From assembly GCF_009755225.1 (NCBI RefSeq), contig NZ_WQKZ01000001.1, forward strand, positions 62,001 through 126,000: DNA of 64,000 nt, given 5' to 3'. The stretch's first letter is position 1. Each line of letters opens with the position of its first letter. The notes beneath the pieces were generated by a model that was not told the DNA's origin, did no database searches, and saw only the letters and a program-made list of their open reading frames with translations. The position numbers and the translations under genes are program-made. Shown here in pieces: positions 8,537-17,307 of this stretch. Source of the stretch: Hymenobacter ginkgonis (GTDB lineage: Bacteria; Bacteroidota; Bacteroidia; Cytophagales; Hymenobacteraceae).

Positions 8537-8624
8537 ATATGACCTCACCTCATAGGCAATCTCTTTCCTAATTTATTTCTGAGTTAATTATGTTTATCTC
8601 GAAATTATTGCGAATTAAGCCATA

Positions 8625-8659
8625 AAAAAAGCCTCGACCTTACTGGCCGAGGCTTTTTT
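8625..8659. terminator. bidirectional terminator-like hairpin
   Basis: Arms AAAAAAGCCTCG and CGAGGCTTTTTT form a perfect 12-bp stem with an 11-base loop, flanked by A and T runs. It lies in the gap between two minus-strand small genes and would end transcription coming from the 8790-9098 side. Confidence 0.65.
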
Positions 8660-8789
8660 GTATAGAGAACGATGCCGACCTATGCCTGACTCCGTAATAG
8701 GCCACGGGAGCATGCCACCCCTGGCTAGCCGTGTGCGGTAGCAGCCAGGGCTAGTAGTGCCAGATGTGCAGATAGGCTGCACCCTAGGC

Positions 8790-9098
8790 TTATTTCCAAT
8801 TAAGAATTAATAGGCAGTAGGCAGCTCCTACACTAAGTAGCCATAGCAGTAGTCGCAGGTGCTCGAGTGCCATGCTCAACTGCTCAGCCAGCCAGCGCAT
8901 GACCTTATCGCCGACGGCCGTAGTGCTTACTCCGAAGAGGTTGCCCCCGGCTTGGCCCTCGCGGTGGTTGAACCAACTGCGGCTGGTGTATAGGGCTGGG
9001 CCGAAGAGCAGGGCGCGATAGAGATGCTTCGAAAAGCAGTAACCCGCTCCTAGAGTAGAGGGATGCGAGGATAGGACACCATAAGCTGCTCCTAGCAT
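8790..9098 (-). CDS. hypothetical protein with a C-terminal membrane segment
   Basis: The reading frame gives up to 102 residues. The convincing part is the last 75: LYRALLFGPALYTSRSWFNHREGQ, then GGNLFGVSTTAVGDKVMRWL, and a C-terminal hydrophobic helix (LLLWLLSVGAAYCLLILNW). The true start is uncertain and may be internal. No named family is recognised. The helix suggests a small membrane-anchored protein. It lies in the AT-richer accessory stretch near pseudogenes and could itself be a remnant. Confidence 0.4.
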   Translation of the reverse strand: MLGAAYGVLSSHPSTLGAGYCFSKHLYRALLFGPALYTSRSWFNHREGQAGGNLFGVSTTAVGDKVMRWLAEQLSMALEHLRLLLWLLSVGAAYCLLILNWK

Positions 9099-9272
9099 GC
9101 GTAGCGGTCTGATTGGTGGCTTCTAGATAAAGTGCTGTACATTAGTGTGCTTGCACCTCACTCATTTCTTTGTGATATTAAGACTTTACTTGCTTATTAT
9201 CTACTTGTTAACAAGTATTTCATGCGTTGGAAAGCAGTCAATATCACCTATAAAAATCACTTCAGTTATTGA

Positions 9273-11043
9273 TATAGTACAAGTGGATGCAATGCCGGAC
9301 CGTGGGTATTCATTAAAAAGGTGAGGTCCGACACTACCCTGGTCTTTCAAAAAGCCGACTCGCTGCGGCCAGCACAGGCCCGCCGCTACTGGCTGAAGTT
9401 AGCTGTGCGCAACTCGAGCCGCTACGCCCAGGCTGCCCAGCTCACGGTACTACCCGACCTCGATAACACGCTCATTTACTTCGACGAGGATGCCCGGGCC
9501 TGGCGCACTCGGCGGGCGGGCGTGGCAGTACCCACTGACAGCCAGCGGCTAAAGGGGTTACTGCCGCTGTGGTTGCCAGGACACGCCACCACCACATTTT
9601 ATGTGTTAGTAAACCTAGGCCAGCAGGCGCCCCTGCCGTCCGCCGTCCGCCTGCTGGTGAGCCTGGAAACAGCAGTGGCCGCCCAGAAGCTGCATTTTTT
9701 TTGCAGCATCGCATGGGCCGTGTCGCTGGCCGTGCTGGAGCTACTGCTGCTTACCAACCTGCTAGCTTACTTCCGCTTTCGCGACCGCATCACGCTGTAT
9801 TATCTCTGCACGCAGGTGGGGGCCATGCTGTACGTTACGGCGTACCGGGGCTTTTTTAAGGTGCTGTGGCCAAGCCCAATTTTTAGCCTGCTGTTGCCGC
9901 CCGCTGGCACCAGCCATGCCTACACCCTTAGCAACGTGCTGATGCACCTAAGCGTGGTGCTCATGCTCGGGGGCTTTGTGCAGATGACCCGCAGCTACCT
10001 CACCACCCCGGCGCGCCTGCCGCGCTTCGACGCTGCGCTACGCGCTACGGGCCTATATCGGGCTCACGGTAGGGGCAGCGCTACTCAACGTGAGTGGCTT
10101 TTACCTAGAAAGCTATACCCTGCGTCACGACAACCTGCTGGTGTTAGGCGTGATGGGGCTGCTGCTGGCCACGGTGGTGGCGGCCTATCGGCAACAGCTG
10201 CCACTGGCCCGCATCTACTTGCTGGCCAATGCGCTGCCGATGGTCTTCATTCTCTTAGTGGCCCTGTATCACGTAGTACTCAGCTTCGACAACAACGGCA
10301 ATTTGCTACTGCCCGATCTGGCCATCGTTTCCTACGCGCTAGGCTTTTCGGCCGCCATCAGCGTGCGCCTTCAGCTTTTGCAGCAAACCCTGCTCACCAA
10401 AGAACGGGAAGCCGACTACCTGGCCCTCGATATCCGGCAAAAAGAGTTGCGTCACCGCGAAATCGTGCTCAAGAACAGCCACATCCAAACTGCGCTGCTG
10501 GAGATGCAGCGGCGGCAGCAGGCCCGCGACGAGCACGCCCAGCAGTTGAGCAAGGACCACCAGCAGCAGCAAGCCACCAACCACGACTTGCAGCAGCAGC
10601 TCGAAGCCAACCAGCGCGAACTGGCCTCTACCTCGCTTTACGTGCAGCAAAAAAACGCTCTGCTAGCCGACCTCAAGCAGCAGTTGCAAGAGCTGCACCC
10701 GCCGGGCCCGTCCGGACGGGCCCCGGAGCTAGCCGGCGTGCAATCGCTGCTGCAAGCCAGCCAGTACCTCGATGAGGACTGGGGGCGCTTCAAGCTGCAC
10801 TTCGAGCAGGTGCACCCGCGTTTTTTTGAGGAGCTGCAGGCCCGCTACCCGGCCCTGACCAGCCACGAGCAGCGGCTGTATTGCTACTTCCACATTCAAC
10901 TCGCCACCAAGGAAATTGCGGCCCTGCTCAACATCGACCCGGCCAGCGTGCGCCGGGCCAAAACCCGGCTCTACAAGAAAATCGGGGCCGCTGACGAGGC
11001 CGCCCGCCGCCCTGCCCCCGCCCCGGAAATGGCTGGGGAGTAG
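9273..11043 (+). pseudogene. 7TM-DISM receptor / coiled coil / HTH regulator, 5' truncated and frameshifted
   Basis: The pieces add up to a Bacteroidota membrane regulator. First comes a 7TMR-DISM extracellular domain (RYWLKLAVRNSS ... ATTTFYVLVNLG), then seven hydrophobic segments, a long coiled coil (about 10390-10700) and a C-terminal LuxR-like HTH (LATKEIAALLNIDPASVRRAKTRLYKK). Two defects are visible. The reading frame is open from 9273 but no signal peptide or plausible start precedes the first domain; the nearest candidate is GTG at 9321. The frame also shifts by one near 10040-10055, between LPRFDAALRA and AYIGLTVGAALLN. The second part could be translated alone from internal starts (for example 10090), leaving a partial membrane-HTH protein. 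A programmed shift is unlikely because the 5' end is missing as well. Confidence 0.8.
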
Positions 11044-11247
11044 CCGCTGGGGCGGCTTGGACAGCGAAACCATACAAGAATTAGGCGCTGTAAGTCAAGC
11101 GCTTGCAAAATCTGTCTACACTTTGTCCACGTTCCTTTTTAGGAAAAAGCTGAACGGGGTCGGGAAATTGTGGCCAGTTGGAGCAGTTGGCCGCTGCCCC
11201 CGCCCCCGAGCCCCTCGGTAACAGCGCCCGGCGCTGGTGGCCGCGCC

Positions 11248-11284
11248 GAAGTCTGAGGTCAGCCCTCGGCTCCGGTGCGGCCGC
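11248..11284 (+). repeat. direct repeat copy 1 upstream of a secreted-protein gene
   Basis: A stretch of about 40 bases including GAGGTCAGCCCTCGGCTC recurs at 15216-15256 with a few mismatches. Both copies lie about 60-90 bases before the ATG of a gene starting with a signal peptide (11334 and 15313). This may be a shared regulatory leader or the ends of an ancient duplication. Confidence 0.6.
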
Positions 11285-11333
11285 ATGGGAGAGGGCCACT
11301 CCGGCTGCTCTGCTGCTGCTGCTATTTTAACTT

Positions 11334-13666
11334 ATGTTTCAACGCTACTTCCTCGCCCCGCTGGCAGCCGTACTCTTGCTGGTTGCTGCCCCCGTTTCGC
11401 CCAGGCTCAGACTGGGGGCATCGGCACCACCGCCCCCAACGCCTCGGCGCTACTCGACCTCAATAGCACGAGCAAGGGCCTGCTGCCCCCGCGCATGAGC
11501 CAGCCGCAGCGCGATGCCATCGCTAGCCCGGCCAACGGCCTAACCATCTACAACACCAGCACCAACGCCCTCAATACCTGGAACGGCACGAGTTGGACCG
11601 AGGCTATTACCTCGGCTACGCAGCCTATCGTGCAAAACACCGCTACCACGTTTGTCTACACCGGCGGGGTGCAGACCTACACCGTGCCCGCTGGCATGTA
11701 CAGCCTGGGCATCAATGCCAGTGGGGCGCAGGGCGGGGCCAACTACGATGGCACCCCGGGGGGCCTGGGCGGGCGTGTGGCCACCACGCTGGCCGTCACG
11801 CCTGGCGAAACGCTAACCTTGTACGTGGGCGGGCAGGGAGGTATGGGGCCTAATCCTGGCAGCGGGGGGGCGGGCTACAACGGGGGCGGCCAGGGCAGCA
11901 GCTTCAACGGTGGCGGCGGCGGGGCCACCGATGTGCGGGTGGGTGGTACCACCCTGGCCGAGCGGGTGCTGGTAGCCGCCGGCGGGGGCGGGGGCGGGCC
12001 GTATACATATAAGGCCAACAACGCCCGCGGCGGCGCCGGGGGCAGCCCATCGGCGAGGCCGGCTTTCAGCCCGAGAGTGGCACCAGTGGCGGCAGCGGGG
12101 CCACCTAGACCTCCGGTGCCGCCCTGGGCCAGGGTGGTAACGCCCCGAACGATAATGCGGGCGGCGGCGCGGGCGGCGGGGGCTACTACGGCGGCGGGGC
12201 GGGCCGCATCGGCGGGGGTGAGGGCGGCAGCTCCTGGGCGGCGGCCAGCCTGAGCAGCGTGACGTATTCGGGCGGCCCGAGCGGCGACGGCAGCCTCACC
12301 ATTGCCCCGGTGGGCACGGCTGCCCCGGCCCTGAATGGCGCCAACATCACAAACGTGCCCGGCACCTGGAGTGTGAACGCACGGCCGTGTACCGCTACGG
12401 CAACGTGGGCATTGGCACCAGCAGCCCCACCCAGCTGCAAGAGGTGGCCGGGCAGGTGTTCAGCAGCACGGGGGGCTTCCGCTTCCCCGACAACTCGGTG
12501 CAAACCACGGCCACCACCGATGCCCAGCAGCTCAGCATCAGCGGCAGCACCATCAGCCTCACCAACGGCGGCAGCGTCACCGTGCCCAGCTCGGCCGATA
12601 ACCTGGGCAACCACACCGCTACCAGGAATCTGAACCTGGGGCCTAACCTGCTGGTGGGCAACGGGGCAGCAGCGGCCTGGCCCTCACGAGCACGGGGCGG
12701 GTGGGCCTGGGCACCACGGCCCCGGTGTCGGACTTGAGCCTTAGCCAGGTGACCAGCCAGAGCAGCACCGCCGGCCAGAACCTGGGCGAACTAAGCTTCG
12801 TGGGTTTCAACCGTCCGAACGCTTCGGCCAGCATTCAGGCCCTAAGTAAGGACTACGACGATACGGGCCTCTTACTATTCAAAACCAGCCCCAACGGCTC
12901 CGGAGCCGTGGAGCGCCTGCGCATCACGGCCGACGGCCAGGTGGGCATCGGTACCAACAACCCCCAGGCCGGCCTGCACATCGACCGGCCCGAGAGCGGC
13001 AGCACTACGGCCCTGGGCGTGCTGCTGGGCGGCGGCACCAGCGGCAACCCCAGCATTGAGCTGCGCGGCAGCACCAGCTCGCCCTACCTCGACTTCGTGG
13101 AGAACCCCGGTCTCGACTACTCTACCCGCCTCATCAGCCAGGCGGGCACCCTCAACTTGCAGTACGGCGGCACGGCCACCAAGCCCAGTTACATCCTCAA
13201 CGTGCAGGGCGGCCTGCAATGTGTGGGCACGGTGAACACCTCCGACCAGCGCCTCAAGCAGGACATCCGGCCCCTGAGCGGGGCGCTGGCCAGCGTGCTG
13301 TCCCTGCGCGGCGTGCGCTACCGCTGGAACACGCTGGGCGTGCAACGCGGCGGCACAGCCGGGGCCGAGCAGGTGGGCGTGCTGGCCCAGGAGGTGGAAC
13401 AGGTGCTACCCGAGCTGGTGAGTACAGGCGCCGATGGCTACAAGGCCATGAATTACGCCCAGCTCACTCCCGTGCTCATCGAGGCCATCAAGGAGTTGAA
13501 GGCCGAGAACGACGCCCTTAAGGCCCGCGCAGCGGCCAGCGAAGCCAAAGCAACAGCCGCCGAAGCCGCCGCTGCCGCTGATAAAGCACAGGCCACCGCC
13601 ACGCTGGAAACCTTCGAGGCCCGGCTGCGGCGCCTGGAGGCGGGCAGCGCCCAGGTCCAGCGTTAA
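11334..13666 (+). pseudogene. glycine-rich surface protein with C-terminal peptidase S74 chaperone, multiple frame breaks
   Basis: Joined together, the frames give a typical Bacteroidota surface protein. It has a signal peptide from ATG 11334 (MFQRYFLAPLAAVLLLVAA), an NASALLDLNSTSKGLLPPRM segment, a glycine-rich region (11700-12230), repeats of the VGIGT type (12390-12960), and a C-terminal S74 intramolecular chaperone (TSDQRLKQDIRPL, LAQEVEQVLPELV) with an alanine-rich coiled coil. The frame breaks at a C-run at 11389-11393, near 12045, at 12379 (GG to G) and at 12663-12666 (a G run one base short). An in-frame TAG lies at 12106-12108 (probably CAG originally). Several breaks are homopolymer losses and could be assembly error, but the TAG cannot be explained that way. 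As written no full-length product is possible. Confidence 0.8.
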
Positions 13667-13723
13667 ACCCTGCTTTTGTACTAGGCGGCCGTTCTAGTGC
13701 GCTTTCCCTTTGTGCTTTTTCCG

Positions 13724-15154
13724 ATGAAACTTCGCTTTACCCTGGCCCTGCTGCTACCTGCCCTCACTGGCGCGGCTCAAACCACGCTCACCAACGACGG
13801 TGGCACCCTTACAGTGCAAAACGGCGCCACGCTCTACGTGGACGGCGCGGTGCAAAACAACGCCACCGGCACGCTCACCAACGCCGGTACCGTGCAGCTC
13901 ATTGGCGACCTCACCAACACCGGCACGCTGGTTTCGGGCGGCACGATGCTCTTTAGCGGCGCCACCGACCAAAATTTTGCGCCCGGCACGGCCAGTGTAG
14001 CAGCCCTCACCGTCGGCAACACCGGCGCGGTGGGTGCCAATCGACTTCTTCTTACCCAGGACCTTACCGTGAGCTCGTTGCTGACGCTGAGCCAAGGTCT
14101 GCTGCGCACCCAGGTGGCCGGCGGCGCGCTCCGCACCCTGAGCCTGCCTGCCGGGGGCCGAGTGGTCGGCGAAGGCCCCGGCCAGTACGTGCAGGGCCGC
14201 CTGCAAGTGACGCGCACCGCCGTCAATAGCAGCACGGGCTCGGTCGATTTCACTAATGGCCTGGTGTTGAATCCCAACGGCCAGAACCTAGGGGCCGTCA
14301 CGGTGACGCGCACGGCAGGCCTGCAAGCAGCGGGCACCAGCTACGGCACCAATTTGGGCAGCACCAACAAGAGCATCGATCGGGTGTGGCAGGTAGCACC
14401 CGAGCTGCCCCTGAATGCCGCCACCCCCGCTTCGGCCACGGTGAGCTGGGTAAGCGACGATGACAACGGCTTTAACCCGGCCACCCCCGCCCACCTCTGG
14501 CGCGCCGACCAGGCCAGCGGCCCCTGGGTGGCGCAGGGTGCGGCGGCCAGCGCCAGTGCTCGCAGCTTCACAGCCAATACTACGCAGCTGGGCACGCTCA
14601 CCGTCAGTAATACCAGCGCCCCGCTGCCCGTGACGCTGGTTGCCTTCTCGGCCGAGCGCCAGGGCCCCGACGGGCTGCTGCTCTGGACCACGGCCTCGGA
14701 GTTGCGCAATGCCTACTTCGGGGTGGAAAGTAGCACCAACGGCACTGTGTTTCAGTCCCTAGGCTAGGTGGCGGGCCAGGGTACCAGCAGCCAGACCCAC
14801 GACTACCAGTGGCTCGACCGCAGCCTGGCCCGTTACGCGGCCACTCTGGTGTACTACCGCCTGCGGCAGGTGGACCAGGATGGCACCGTGAACTACTCGC
14901 CCGTGCGGAGCGTAGCTGTGCCAGTGGTTGCGGGCCTAGCCCTGTTTCCAAACCCCACGCGGGCGACGGCGACCCTTACCGGGGTTGAGCCCGGCACGCA
15001 AGTACAAGTGTACGACGCGCTAGGTCGCCTCGTCCTCGCGGCCACGGCCGATGCGGCTGGCACGGCAGCCCTGCGGCTGCCGCCCGGGCTGGCCCAGGGA
15101 GTCTACCTGGTGCGCGTAGGCTCGAAAGCCCTGCGACTGAGTGTAGCCGACTAG
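13724..15154 (+). pseudogene. T9SS type A sorting domain protein interrupted by an amber stop
   Basis: The gene starts at ATG 13724 with a signal peptide (MKLRFTLALLLPALTGAAQ). A beta-helix-like array of short N/T/G-rich repeats follows (NGATLYVDGAVQNN, GTLTNAGTVQL), then the fixed phrase LPVTLVAFSAER found before T9SS domains, and a C-terminal type A sorting domain (LFPNPTRATATLTG ... GVYLVRVG) that would direct export through the type IX system. An in-frame TAG at 14765-14767 falls between FQSLG and VAGQGTSSQTHDY. A single A-to-T change from AAG (Lys) would explain it, and the frame continues unchanged to 15154. The stop removes the sorting domain, so the truncated product could not be surface-exported. 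It directly follows the broken S74 protein gene. Confidence 0.82.
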
Positions 15155-15215
15155 CCATGGGGGTAGCAATGACGTGACAGCCATGCGTCAGCTCTGCCCC
15201 CAGAACCGAGCGACG

Positions 15216-15256
15216 CGTCGGAGTTTGAGGTCAGCCCTCGGCTCTGGCGGTGCCGC
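15216..15256 (+). repeat. direct repeat copy 2
   Basis: This copy matches the sequence at 11248-11284, including an identical 18-base core GAGGTCAGCCCTCGGCTC. It precedes a signal-peptide fragment at 15313. The spacing to the start codon resembles that of copy 1. Confidence 0.6.
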
Positions 15257-15312
15257 ACTAAAACCGGCTACTTACCACCTCTTTTTTACTGGTATCCCCT
15301 CCCGCTTTTTCT

Positions 15313-15384
15313 ATGTTGAAACGTTATTGCTTTGCGTCTCTATCAGCGCTACTACTGGTTACCTCCTTCGCCGCTCAAGCCTAA
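15313..15384 (+). pseudogene. signal-peptide remnant of a secreted-protein gene
   Basis: ATG 15313 opens a 23-residue peptide, MLKRYCFASLSALLLVTSFA followed by AQA and a TAA stop. It is a complete signal peptide with nothing after it, and it resembles the start of the gene at 11334. The body of the gene has been lost, and the next bases read into an unrelated membrane-protein fragment in another frame. Confidence 0.6.
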
Positions 15385-15385
15385 T

Positions 15386-15592
15386 GCGGGCTTTTTCTAC
15401 GCCATAAGGAAAGGAAAGCGATGGGCGAAGATTTTACTTGCTGTCCTTCCCATAGGGGCTGTTGTCACCAATGCGGCTAGCCTTTCTAGCTTCAAGACGG
15501 ACTTTTTAAATGTCCTAAGCTATGCGTTATACGTTGTGAGCCATGCCTGGGCGCTAATGTTACTCTTTAGGAAACCCCTGCTACAGGTGTAA
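15386..15592 (+). pseudogene. C-terminal fragment of a small membrane protein
   Basis: The frame ending at 15592 reads YAIRKGKRWAKILLAVLP, then two hydrophobic segments and a final LMLLFRKPLLQV. It looks like the C-terminal part of a four-helix membrane protein of a kind common in this phylum. No start or first helices precede it; instead it abuts the signal-peptide remnant at 15313. A deletion probably joined the two. Confidence 0.45.
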
Positions 15593-15692
15593 ACTCACGC
15601 ATAGAACTGCTAGGAGTAATACGCCCGCGAGTAGAAATGAGAAAAGCTCTAGCTTCTCAGGCTAGGGTTTTTAAGCATTATTGAATCATGGA

Positions 15693-15852
15693 CTAAAGAT
15701 TAGCTAGCTTATCAGTAGAGGCTGCCCGACCTTCAGCGGCCTTAAAATCTACCCATTTCACATGCGGTGGACTCTGCTGTAAAGCCTGAGCTGTCGCTTG
15801 GGCTAGCCGGTTATAGTCGATAACTGGGGCAGGCTGCCCACTAGTGCTGAGT
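15693..15852 (-). pseudogene. C-terminal fragment of an unidentified protein
   Basis: A minus-strand frame reads about 52 codons ending at TAG 15693, including APVIDYNRLAQATAQALQQS and HVKWVDFKAAEGRAASTDKL. The composition is protein-like but no start codon exists and a stop precedes it, so it is interpreted as a leftover 3' end. No family is assigned. Confidence 0.3.
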
Positions 15853-16300
15853 CAGGCATGTCCCTTCGGTCAGGATTCACTGCCGTTGAGCAGAGGATAG
15901 CTGGCGAAAGTGGGAATGCATCCTCTCCTGCACGTGAACCCTTTTGCAGCACCGAGCCGGTCGCACAAACGAGTCCAAATAATGCAAGCCGTTTTGAGCG
16001 AAAGCCGCGCCGTTGCGGGTAGTTTTGTAACCGCTTAATTCAAGGTCCTTACGAACAATGAAATAATTCTTTACGCATTTTATAGCTGTGATTACCTCGC
16101 TGGGCTTGTTACCTGGACTCGCAGCAGGCCAAGCGCTGGTGTAAGTAGCCGGCAGTCTGCTCGTCACGACGTGGCGAGCCGGCCATCACGGCGGCCTCGG
16201 CCGGGCAAAAGAACTGCCACGCATCTCTAATAGCACTGGCCTAGTGCCATCGTCAGTCGGCGGGGTGGTGATGCGGGTGCCACGATTAGCCAGATAAAAA
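15853..16300. other. stretch without a supportable gene
   Basis: Only short frames without family resemblance are present (for example one on the minus strand at 15877-16167). Base composition and the neighbouring fragments suggest decayed coding DNA. No inverted-repeat insertion-sequence ends were recognised. Confidence 0.4.
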
Positions 16301-16352
16301 AATAGCTAGCTGAGACAGAAAAGATGTGTCTTTTCTGTCTCAGCTAGCTATT
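16301..16352 (-). terminator. 24-bp perfect hairpin terminator
   Basis: Arms 16301-16324 and 16329-16352 are perfect 24-base inverted copies (beginning AATAGCTAGCTGAGACAG) around a TGTG loop. Read on the minus strand the hairpin is followed by TTTTTTATCTGG, a T tract, so it should end transcription of the minus-strand gene that stops at 16494. Confidence 0.75.
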
Positions 16353-16493
16353 CACTTTAGGCGATAGTATCTGGCGACGGTAGAAATCACCAGATACTTA
16401 AGAGGCAAGAAGTGCGCTTTGCTTAGCATCCAACGCGCGCAAAGCCACCGTACTTGCCAGGGGAGGAGTAGTGCGACTTAGCCGCTGCAATAG

Positions 16494-17096
16494 CTACGCA
16501 GGTGTTTTCGCTTTCCCCATTAATACGCCGATAAGGGCGCTAAAAGCCTCGTTTGTAATCCAACCCGTTATTTTATCTTTCCAGTTAGGGCTGGTAGTCC
16601 AACCAACGTCGGCGCCTATGGGCCGGTCTAAGTACACTAAAAAATCAGCGGCCGGTTCGACGCGTTCATTAAGAACGGCAACGAACGAGTCGAGTGGAAT
16701 TTTTTTGCCTTTTTCGCTCGTAGGGCCGTAAATCTGCCACTCAAAAGACGGACTGGAGGCCCACTCTAGATTGATGCCGGAAGTGCGGTGCGCGTAGCGC
16801 AAAAAGGCGTCCCCACCCCCAATGCCCAGGGCTACTTTTTCGCCGGTCAGTATTTCCCGGTCCTTGCCATCGGGCAATGCAAAGTGGATTTTATGTTCCT
16901 TAGGACTAGTAATATAACCCAGATTAATGCCTATATCGGTCTTGTGATAAGTCAGATAGCCGTTGTTCGTTTTGCAAAACATATTCAGGCCATTGCCCGC
17001 ATTGTCGGTAGAGTAGCGGTGTTGCGCAGTAAGGTTTCCGGTTTTGCCACCGAATTTCCAAACCACTACTTCCTTAGGGATGCTTACCGGGTCCAT
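16494..17096 (-). CDS. three-repeat protein, possibly a beta-trefoil lectin-like fold
   Basis: The 200-residue product has no signal peptide from the chosen ATG at 17096; a longer reading to 17144 adds 16 residues of uncertain value. Three internal repeats share the pattern [FY]L-x-Y-x(2-4)-G-[IA]-[ND]-x-[GE]-[WY]-x(2)-SP: NGYLTYHKTDIGINLGYITS, FLRYAHRTSGINLEWASSP and FLVYLDRPIGADVGWTTSP. Each repeat is about 50 residues. Three such repeats with aromatic and glycine positions suggest a beta-trefoil or fascin-like carbohydrate- or protein-binding fold; this is inference. The gene is more AT-rich than its neighbours and lies alone before a strong terminator, consistent with horizontal gain. No enzyme motif is seen. 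Confidence 0.6.
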   Translation of the reverse strand: MDPVSIPKEVVVWKFGGKTGNLTAQHRYSTDNAGNGLNMFCKTNNGYLTYHKTDIGINLGYITSPKEHKIHFALPDGKDREILTGEKVALGIGGGDAFLRYAHRTSGINLEWASSPSFEWQIYGPTSEKGKKIPLDSFVAVLNERVEPAADFLVYLDRPIGADVGWTTSPNWKDKITGWITNEAFSALIGVLMGKAKTPA

Positions 17097-17307
17097 ACAT
17101 GCAGCTGTTAAAGGGTTTGTGAAAAAATAATAGCGCCGCTCCAAAACGGAGCCAGCGTAACGCCTCCTAAATTCCAGTCCGACTAGTGCCAGTGGGAAAT
17201 GGGAATCCTGTAATAGCAGTCGGTACTGATGGTGGGCAAATGTATATTTTGTTTATTGTCAATGTATTGTAAAAATCGGCCAACTGAATCAATCACCCGG
17301 GTGAGGG

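Noticed and set aside
12186..12614. Long antisense reading frames across the S74-protein region
   Set aside because: They mirror the codon bias of the damaged plus-strand gene and have no family features.
15877..16167. 96-residue minus-strand reading frame
   Set aside because: No start context, no motif and no family resemblance; likely chance or decayed DNA.
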